Shown here in pieces: positions 48,981 to 55,615 of a stretch of 64,000 nt of DNA. The DNA lies in assembly GCF_014649715.1 (NCBI RefSeq), contig NZ_BMTO01000015.1, positions 144,593 to 208,592 of the forward strand, read 5' to 3'. The translations under genes were made by a program, and so were the position numbers. Numbering within the stretch: position 1 is the first letter of the stretch; each line of letters opens with the position of its first letter. The stretch comes from Streptomyces lateritius. GTDB lineage: Bacteria > Actinomycetota > Actinomycetes > Streptomycetales > Streptomycetaceae. The notes below the pieces were generated by a model. The model saw only the letters and a list, made by a program, of their open reading frames with translations. It was not told the origin of the DNA and did not search any database.

Positions 48981-51044
48981 ATGTCCGACCCGCAGCACCG
49001 CCTCGCCCTGTATCTGCTCGGACCACTCCGCATCTGGCACGAGGGCCGGGAGCTCGCCGTGGGCCCGCCCAAACAGCGCGCCGTCCTCGCGCTCCTCGCC
49101 GGCCATCGGGGCACCGTCGTCAGCCGCGAGCAGATCGTGGACGCGCTCTGGGGCGCAGACGCCCCGGCCTCGGCCGCCAACGCCGTGCACACGTACGTCG
49201 CCGGACTGCGCCGGATCCTCGAACCGGAGCGCGGCAGCCGGGAGTCCGGCGCCTTCATCGTCTCCCGCGCAGGCGGGTACGAACTGCGCCTGCCCGCCGA
49301 GGCGGTGGACTCCCTGACCTTCGTCCGCCGCTACGAGGAGGCCCGGGCCCTGGCCTCGGCGGGCCGGGCCACGGCCGCCTTCGAGCGCTTCGCGTCGGCG
49401 CTCGGGCTGTGGCGCGGCGAGGCGCTCAGCGGCATTCCCGGACCGTACGCGGCCCTGGAGCGCGCCCGGCTGCGCGAGATGCGCTTCTCCGCGACCGAGG
49501 GATGGATCGCCGGTCTGATCGCCGCCGGTCGCCACGAGGCCGCCGTCGTCGCCTGCTCCGAGGCCATCGCCCAGGAGCCGCTGCACGAACGGCTACGCCA
49601 TCTGCACATGCTGGCGCTCGCCCGCAGCGGCCGGCAGGCCCACGCGATCCAGGCGTACGACGACGCCAGGAGGCACCTGCGCGAGGAGCTGGGCATCGAC
49701 CCCGGCCCCGAATTACGCGATCTGCACGAGCGGATCCTCGCGGGCGACATCGCCATCGACACCCCGCCACCGGTCGCGTGTCCACCGGGGAAGACGCCCG
49801 CCACCACCGGGAAACGGAATCCCTTTCCCGGGGCTCCGGAATCGTCGCTCAATCAGCTGCCGGCGACGGCCCGGGTTTTCATCGGCCGGGAATCGGAACT
49901 CCAGCTCGGTCGGCAGGGACTCGCCCGGGAGAATTCCCCGCGCGACAGCACGGCCGCAATCCTCACCGTCGACGGACCGGCCGGAGTCGGCAAGACCGCA
50001 TTCGCCCTCGAACTCGCGCATGAGTGCGCGCGGGAGTTCCCCGACGGTCAGCTGTACGTCGATCTGCGCACCACCGACGACGACGGACCCCGCTCCCCCT
50101 GCGACGCGCTCGGCCGGCTCCTCCAGGGGCTCGGCGTCGAGCGCGACCGGCTCCCGCACGACCTCGAAGGACGCATCGCCCTCTACCGCGGCCTGATGCA
50201 CGGCCGGCGGATGCTGCTCCTCCTCGACGACGCGGACCACGCGGGCCAGCTGCGGCCCCTCGTGCCCTCCGGCCCGTCGGCCGTGATCGTCACCAGCCGC
50301 CGGCTCCAGCGCGGACTCCTCACCCGCGAGGGCGCACGGCGGATCGGTCTGCGTCCCTTGGACCCGCGGGCCGCCGCCGACCTCTTCGTCGCCCTGGTCG
50401 GCCCCGAGCGCTGCGCCGGACAGCGCGAGGCGGTGGAGCTGCTGGCCGAGTACTGCGGACGGCTCCCGCTGGGGATCCGGATCGCCGTCGGGACCATGGC
50501 CGCCAACCCGTATCTGTCCCCGGGGGAGCTGGCCGAGCGGTACGCGGACCCGCGGACCCGGCTCGACCAGCTGAGCGTCGAGGACGACGGCGCCTCCAGC
50601 GTGCGCCGCGCCCTGGCGGCGAGCTACCTCGCCCTCGGGGAGGAGGAGGCGCGGTTCTTCCGCGCACTGGGCGCAGCCGGGGGGGGAGCCGGGTCAGGGA
50701 CCGGGGCGATCGGCACCGGGGCGATCGGGGCCGGGGCGATCGGGGCCGCGGCCGCCTCCGCCCTCACGGGCGGCGACCCGGCGGCGGCCTGCCGTCGGCT
50801 CGAGGCCCTGGCCGACGTCGGTCTGCTGGAGCGCAGCGGCTCCGACGCCTACCGCTTCAACGAACTCGTCGCGATCTACGCGGCGGAGCGGGCGGCGGCG
50901 GAGCGCGTGACCGCCGACCGCGTACCGGCGGAGTGCGTGACAGCGGCCGATCAGACCGGCGCCCGTCCGACGCAGCTGCTCACGCCGATCCGGAGCGATG
51001 GCTTCCAGGGCCTCTGCCGACCGGAGGCGCTCGCCCGGCGCTGA
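48981..51044 (+). CDS. SARP-family activator with NB-ARC-like ATPase domain
   Basis: The 687-residue protein has an N-terminal OmpR-like DNA-binding domain (about 8-100: LLGPLRIWHEGRELAVGPPK, VDALWGADAPASAANAVHTY). The bacterial transcriptional activator domain follows (about 105-250), and then an AfsR-like NTPase with P-loop VDGPAGVGKTAFALELAHEC, Walker B MLLLLDDADHA and LPLGIRIAVG. The protein ends before a TPR region, so it is a mid-size SARP. Leu245 is encoded by TTA (49713-49715), which makes translation depend on the bldA tRNA. A Gly-Ala-Ile repeat from gggcgatcgg units is near residue 575. It is upstream of the SznF-like operon, whose promoter has SARP-type repeats. Confidence 0.93.
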   Translation: MSDPQHRLALYLLGPLRIWHEGRELAVGPPKQRAVLALLAGHRGTVVSREQIVDALWGADAPASAANAVHTYVAGLRRILEPERGSRESGAFIVSRAGGYELRLPAEAVDSLTFVRRYEEARALASAGRATAAFERFASALGLWRGEALSGIPGPYAALERARLREMRFSATEGWIAGLIAAGRHEAAVVACSEAIAQEPLHERLRHLHMLALARSGRQAHAIQAYDDARRHLREELGIDPGPELRDLHERILAGDIAIDTPPPVACPPGKTPATTGKRNPFPGAPESSLNQLPATARVFIGRESELQLGRQGLARENSPRDSTAAILTVDGPAGVGKTAFALELAHECAREFPDGQLYVDLRTTDDDGPRSPCDALGRLLQGLGVERDRLPHDLEGRIALYRGLMHGRRMLLLLDDADHAGQLRPLVPSGPSAVIVTSRRLQRGLLTREGARRIGLRPLDPRAAADLFVALVGPERCAGQREAVELLAEYCGRLPLGIRIAVGTMAANPYLSPGELAERYADPRTRLDQLSVEDDGASSVRRALAASYLALGEEEARFFRALGAAGGGAGSGTGAIGTGAIGAGAIGAAAASALTGGDPAAACRRLEALADVGLLERSGSDAYRFNELVAIYAAERAAAERVTADRVPAECVTAADQTGARPTQLLTPIRSDGFQGLCRPEALARR

Positions 51045-51102
51045 CGGCCGCCGACCGCTCGGCGAAGGCGCGGGTCCGCTCCAAGAACATGGACCGGACA
51101 CT

Positions 51103-51136
51103 CTTCAGACCTTCTTCAGACACCCCTGCGCACAAT
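51103..51136 (+). promoter_or_regulatory. SARP-type direct repeats and -10 of the SznF-like operon
   Basis: CTTCAGAC occurs at 51103-51110 and again at 51114-51121, an exact 11-base period. A weaker unit (ACCGGAC) lies one period upstream. Nine bases further is CACAAT (51131-51136), a good -10. SARP proteins bind direct repeats with 11-base period placed about 8 bases from the -10, so this fits well. No -35 is seen, as usual for SARP targets. The leader is about 85 bases. Confidence 0.7.
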
Positions 51137-51223
51137 CGCGTGCGTCACCACGACCGTCACTGTGCGAGAGCCGCCCACGAGCACCCACTCGGAGCGGTGA
51201 AGTAACGGAGGGGCACGATCACG

Positions 51224-52576
51224 ATGACCACGAGCACCAGCCCGGACAGCGCCTTCGGCAACCTGACCGAGGAGAGCGTCCGGTACAGCCGCTTGTCACA
51301 GTTCCGCTCGACCAGCGAACCGTTCATCCCGAACAACCCGTACCACCGCCCCTTGAACCCCGAGCGCGTCGCCGAGCTCGACTGGAGCCGTCCCCTCGAC
51401 GAGGAGACCTTCGCCTCCGACCGGAGCCTGCTGGCGAACCGTCTCCTCATGAACGTGTACGAGAGCGACGCGCTGTTCCTGCCCGCCGCCGGACTGCGCA
51501 CGTTCGAGGACGACTTCAGCGCCTTCTACCACTCCGACAGCCGGTTGGCTGGCGAACGCATCCGCCCCCAGATGGAACGATTCGCCTTCGGTTTCCTCGA
51601 CGACTCCGTCGGCGTCTCCGGTCAGTGGGACGAGGACACCCTCCGCGCCCACCTGCGGCACTCCGTCGACCAGGCCAACAGCCCGGGCTCGCGCCCGGTC
51701 TTCGACGCCATCCGCGCCGCGAAGTCGCCCCGGATCGCGGCCGGCACCCAGATCGTCCAGATGGCGCTCGACGGCCTGACCGAGGCCACCGCGATGTCCC
51801 AGAACCTCGGCGGTGCCTTCGGCCCGGAGCAGAGCGAACTCTTCAAGATCTTCGTCGACGAGTTCGGCTACGGCGTCTTCCCGGCCAAGCACAGCACCCT
51901 CTTCATGGAGCTGTGCTCGAGCGTCGGCATGGCCACGACCTCGCACCACTACTGGTTCTTCTACCTGCCCAGCTCGATCGCGATCAACAACTACTTCTAC
52001 TGGGCGACCCGCAACCGCACCGGCTTCTTCCGCTACATCGGCGCGATGGCCTTCCTGGAGGCCACCTTCGCCTCCTGGTTCGGCGACCTCACCAAGGTCT
52101 TCCGCGACGTGTACGGCGACGCCGTCGACACCCGCTACTGCGACGAGCACGCCCACATCGACCAGCACCACGGCCGGATGGCCATCGACGACCTGCTCAT
52201 CCCGCTCGCCCGCAAGCACGGCCCCGTCGCCGTCAAGGGCCTGTTGCAGGGCGTCGAGGAGATCCAGCTGCTGGACCGGCTGGCCGGCGCCGACCTGCTC
52301 GCCCAGCTCACCTGGGACCCGGCGCTCTCCGACGCCCCCGCCGACGGCCCGGCCGGCGTCGTCGTGGAGCTCGACAGCGACAGCGCGTTCGACACCCAGG
52401 TAGCCCCGGCCGCCACCCGCCTCCACGTCCTGGGCGGCGAGGCGCTGCTGTACACCTCCGCGACCGGCGACCCCCTGCGCGTGCCGCAGGGCAGGTCCGT
52501 CGTCGTACCCGCCGGCCGGCTCTACGGCGTACGGGCCGAGGGCCGCACGCAGCTCGCGACCGGACCGGCCGCGTGA
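51224..52576 (+). CDS. SznF-like diiron N-oxygenase with degenerate cupin domain
   Basis: The 450-residue protein strongly resembles, from memory, SznF of streptozotocin biosynthesis, which N-hydroxylates N-methyl-L-arginine with a heme-oxygenase-fold diiron domain and then makes the N-nitrosourea in a C-terminal cupin. The shared stretches include NPYHRPLNPE, LGERIRP-like AGERIRPQMERFAFGFLDD, FGPEQSEL and EHAHIDQHHGRM. All six expected iron ligands are present: E187, E213, H223, H309, D313, H316. The cupin (about 375-450) has lost the three metal histidines: the THCH-type motif reads TQVA (Q392, A394) and the late RLHG reads RLYG (Y434). N-hydroxylation is therefore predicted, cupin-based N-N formation not. 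The stop overlaps the Rieske gene start. Confidence 0.88.
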   Translation: MTTSTSPDSAFGNLTEESVRYSRLSQFRSTSEPFIPNNPYHRPLNPERVAELDWSRPLDEETFASDRSLLANRLLMNVYESDALFLPAAGLRTFEDDFSAFYHSDSRLAGERIRPQMERFAFGFLDDSVGVSGQWDEDTLRAHLRHSVDQANSPGSRPVFDAIRAAKSPRIAAGTQIVQMALDGLTEATAMSQNLGGAFGPEQSELFKIFVDEFGYGVFPAKHSTLFMELCSSVGMATTSHHYWFFYLPSSIAINNYFYWATRNRTGFFRYIGAMAFLEATFASWFGDLTKVFRDVYGDAVDTRYCDEHAHIDQHHGRMAIDDLLIPLARKHGPVAVKGLLQGVEEIQLLDRLAGADLLAQLTWDPALSDAPADGPAGVVVELDSDSAFDTQVAPAATRLHVLGGEALLYTSATGDPLRVPQGRSVVVPAGRLYGVRAEGRTQLATGPAA

Positions 52577-52935
52577 AGGGCCGCAAGGGAGCCAAGGCGC
52601 CCGCCCAGCCCCGCGTCCGGGCGGAGTTCAGCCGCTCCGCCCACAACGCGCTCGTCGCCGGCGACGACCTGTACTTCGTGATGGAACGCGACAAGGCCGT
52701 GCACGTCATCAGCAGCAGCTGCCCCCACCGGGGCGGCCCGCTGCACCTCGGGGACGTCGACGGGGACAGGCTGCGCTGCCCCTGGCACGGCGGCCTGTTC
52801 CCGGTCGGCCGCCTCTGCGACCGCTCACACCCCTCCGTACGGGTCGGGGACACCGTCACCGTGTACCTGCCCGCCGGAGAGCACGACCCCGTCCCCGTCC
52901 ACACCATGGTCCGAGCAGGAGTCGACGCGGCATGA
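52573..52935 (+). CDS. Stand-alone Rieske [2Fe-2S] protein
   Basis: The 120-residue protein has a complete Rieske cluster site, C50-P-H52 in SSSCPHRGGPLHL and C69-P-W-H72 in RCPWHGGLFPVGR. There is no catalytic oxygenase domain and no membrane helix. It is therefore a soluble ferredoxin-like electron carrier. The GTG start shares four bases with the end of the SznF-like gene and the end overlaps the methyltransferase start, so dosage is coupled. It may deliver electrons to the diiron centre or act in a new oxidation step; no reductase gene is nearby. Confidence 0.9.
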   Translation: MKGRKGAKAPAQPRVRAEFSRSAHNALVAGDDLYFVMERDKAVHVISSSCPHRGGPLHLGDVDGDRLRCPWHGGLFPVGRLCDRSHPSVRVGDTVTVYLPAGEHDPVPVHTMVRAGVDAA

Positions 52936-54035
52936 ACCTGACTGCCACGGAAAGCACCCACCTGGACCTCCTCACCCCCCGGGGCCCGGCGGACTCGGCC
53001 GACCCCTGCCAGACCCTGCTGGCACTCGGCGAGGAGGCGATGGCCCAGCGCCAGTACGAACGCGCCTACGACCTGTTCAGCTCGGCGGCCCGGTTCGACG
53101 CAGGCGCCCACCGCTTCCGCCGCGAGATCAACCGCGCCGTACGCGCCCTCGTACCGCGCTGGCACTTCGGCATGATGAACGACGCCGAACGCAACCAGGC
53201 CTACGCCAAGGCGATCCAACAGGTCGTCGGCGAAGACCAGTTGGTGCTCGACATCGGCACCGGCGCCGGACTCCTCTCGCTGCTCGCCGCCCGCTCGGGC
53301 GCGAGCCGGGTCGTCACCTGCGAAGCGGTCGACGTCGTCGCCTCCACGGCCCGCGAGATCGTCAAGCAGAACGGGTACGCCGACGTCGTCACCGTCGTCT
53401 CCAGCCTCTCCACCGACCTGCGCGTCGGGGTCGACCTGCCACGCCGGGCCGACGTCCTGGTCACCGAGATCTTCGACTGCGCGCTCCTCGGCGAGTTCGT
53501 CGTGCCCGCGCTCGCGCACGCCCGCCGGGAACTGCTCACCCCCGACGCCGTCATCCTGCCCCGCTCGGGCCGGCTGTTCGCCCAGTTCGTGGAGAGCCCC
53601 GAGCTCCACTCGCTCAACCACGTCGGGGAGGTCGACGGCTTCGACTTCAGGCCGTTCGCCTCACTGACCTCCCTGGAGTACTTCTCCACCACGCTCAGCA
53701 ACTACCGGCACCGCCCGCTCACCGAACCGGTGGAGATCTTCCGCTTCGACTTCGCCCAGGACATAGAACCGACCACGCACCACGTGGACATCACCCCCCG
53801 GGAGAGCGGCAGCGCCCACGCGGTGGTGATGTGGTTCGAGCTCGACCTCGCCGAGGGCGTGACCCTCTCCAACAGCCCTTCGGACACCGGCTCCCACTGG
53901 AAACAAGCCATTCAAACCCTTCCCGAGCCCTGGAGGCTGGAGAAGGACTCCCCCCTCGGGTTCCGCGCCGCGCATGATGGGCAGCGCGTTCTGGTCGGTC
54001 CCGCGCACGCGGTCCCACACACCCGGGTGAGGTAA
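52932..54035 (+). CDS. PRMT-like arginine N-methyltransferase (SznE-like)
   Basis: The 367-residue protein has a short helical N-terminus of TPR-like character (AMAQRQYERAYDLFSSAARF). The PRMT entry motif is RWHFGMMNDAERNQAY, motif I is VLDIGTGAGLLSLLAA (107-118) and the post-I acid is CEAVD. The double-E loop TEIFDCALLGEF provides Glu179 and Glu188, the pair that grips the guanidinium. A barrel domain with the THW-type loop SHW (321-323) follows. This is the protein arginine methyltransferase fold, closest to PRMT7/9 type. In streptozotocin synthesis SznE uses it on free L-arginine. Beside an SznF-like oxygenase, free arginine or a close analogue is the likely substrate. Confidence 0.85.
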   Translation: MNLTATESTHLDLLTPRGPADSADPCQTLLALGEEAMAQRQYERAYDLFSSAARFDAGAHRFRREINRAVRALVPRWHFGMMNDAERNQAYAKAIQQVVGEDQLVLDIGTGAGLLSLLAARSGASRVVTCEAVDVVASTAREIVKQNGYADVVTVVSSLSTDLRVGVDLPRRADVLVTEIFDCALLGEFVVPALAHARRELLTPDAVILPRSGRLFAQFVESPELHSLNHVGEVDGFDFRPFASLTSLEYFSTTLSNYRHRPLTEPVEIFRFDFAQDIEPTTHHVDITPRESGSAHAVVMWFELDLAEGVTLSNSPSDTGSHWKQAIQTLPEPWRLEKDSPLGFRAAHDGQRVLVGPAHAVPHTRVR

Positions 54036-55348
54036 TGGCAGTCACGAATGAGGGCCCCAAGTCCGAGGAGCGGCAGGAGAGTTCGGAGCTCCACAAGACA
54101 CTGACCGTCCCCAGGGGTGTCGGCGTCGCCACCGGAATGATCATCGGCAGCGGTCTGCTCGTGCTGCCCGGTCTCGCCTACGCCCAGGTCGGCTCCAGCG
54201 CCGTCTACGCCTGGCTGGCGGCCGCCGTCGTGGTCCTTCCGCTCCTGATCGTCTTCGCCCGGCTCGGCGCCCGCTACCCGACAGCCGGCGGCGTCCAGGG
54301 CTTCGCCCAGGCGGCGTTCGGAGCACCGGGCTCCACCGCCGCGGCGGTGATCCTCATCGGTGCCTGCGCGTTCGGCGGCGCGGTCATGGCGATCAGCGGC
54401 GGCAACTACGTCGCCGCGCTCCTCGGCAACAGCGGCGCGGGCGGCTGGGTGGCCCTCGGCTACCTCGTCGTGATCGGCCTGCTCCAGGCCGCGGGCTCCC
54501 GGCTGGCCGGCGGCATCCAGTCGGCGGTCACCATCGGCCTGCTGCTGCTCCTCGCCCTCGTCGCCTTCGCCCCGGCGATGGTCGACTCCGGCGCCCTCCA
54601 CGGGGAGCTGGCGCCGCCCACGCAGTGGATGGCCTCGCTGCCGGCCGTGGGCCTGGTGTTCTTCGCGTACACCGGCTGGGAGCTGGTCTCCTCCACCGCG
54701 GAGGAGTACCGCAACCCGCGGCGCGACTTCCCGCTCGTCATCGGCATCACGTTCGTCATCGTCGTCGCGCTCTACCTGGGCATCTCCCTGGCGGTGCAGC
54801 TCGTCGTCGCCCCGGACGACCCGCTGCTCTCCGAGGCGCCGGTGGTCGCCGTCCTGCAGCAGGTGCTCGGTGACGCGAGCGGCCGGGTCGCGGCGGCCCT
54901 GGGCGCCGCGATCATCTTCGCGACGCTCATGGGCGGCACCTGGGCGACCTCCCGGATCGTCTTCGCGACCGCCCGGGACGGCCTGCTGCCGGCGACCCTG
55001 GCCAAGGTCGACGCCCGCTCGGGCGCGCCCCGGCCGGCTGTGCTGCTCTCGGTGCTCATGTTCGGCGGTGTCGTTCTCGTCCACGCGCTGGGCCTGATCA
55101 GCCTGACGCGGGTGGTCGAGCTGTCGACGGTGAACTTCGTGATGGGGTACGCGATCTCGGTGCTCAGCTACGCCAAGCTGTACACGCGCCCCGGGCAGCG
55201 GCTGCTCGCGCTGGTGGCCGGTCTTCCCGTCCTCGCCATGCTCGTCGGCTTCGGCTGGGTCCTGCTCTACCCCGCGGGCCTGCTCGTCTTCGCGTTCGTG
55301 GTGCACCGGACGAAGCGGCGATCGGCGGCGCGGGAGCCGGCCGTCTGA
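54035..55348 (+). CDS. APC-family amino acid transporter
   Basis: The 437-residue protein has about 12 helices. The family signature near the first helix is VATGMIIGSGLLVLPGLAYA, and the later WELVSSTAEEYRNPRRDFPL loop is the helix 6-7 region of amino acid permeases. The ATG shares one base with the methyltransferase stop (TAATG), so it is the last gene of the coupled operon. It may import the arginine-type precursor or export the product as an exchanger. A strong terminator follows. Confidence 0.9.
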   Translation: MAVTNEGPKSEERQESSELHKTLTVPRGVGVATGMIIGSGLLVLPGLAYAQVGSSAVYAWLAAAVVVLPLLIVFARLGARYPTAGGVQGFAQAAFGAPGSTAAAVILIGACAFGGAVMAISGGNYVAALLGNSGAGGWVALGYLVVIGLLQAAGSRLAGGIQSAVTIGLLLLLALVAFAPAMVDSGALHGELAPPTQWMASLPAVGLVFFAYTGWELVSSTAEEYRNPRRDFPLVIGITFVIVVALYLGISLAVQLVVAPDDPLLSEAPVVAVLQQVLGDASGRVAAALGAAIIFATLMGGTWATSRIVFATARDGLLPATLAKVDARSGAPRPAVLLSVLMFGGVVLVHALGLISLTRVVELSTVNFVMGYAISVLSYAKLYTRPGQRLLALVAGLPVLAMLVGFGWVLLYPAGLLVFAFVVHRTKRRSAAREPAV

Positions 55349-55363
55349 CGAAACCGCGCAACG

Positions 55364-55396
55364 GGAAGGGCCGGGCGGACTCCGCCCGGCCCTTCC
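55364..55396 (+). terminator. Hairpin terminator ending the SznF-like operon
   Basis: A nearly perfect 16-bp stem (GGAAGGGCCGGGCGGA / TCCGCCCGGCCCTTCC) begins 16 bases after the transporter stop. Confidence 0.9.
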
Positions 55397-55615
55397 GCTG
55401 TCTCGCGGTGCCCGCCCCGGTTTCACCGCACAACATCGCCCACGGTCGCCCGTACGACACGTCACCGTTACCGGCCATTCAGACACGCTTGCGACGCTCA
55501 CGCAATGAAGCCCGCCGTGCACGCGCCCCACAAGGCGCTCCCCAAAGGGAGACTTCCCTCCACCACGGCCCGCTCCGACGCGCCCGACCACCCCTTCGCG
55601 CGGAAGAATGGGGCC

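Noticed and set aside
50690..50760. Direct repeats of a GGGGCGATCGGG type
   Set aside because: They are in-frame Gly-Ala-Ile codon repeats inside the SARP gene and not a regulatory array.
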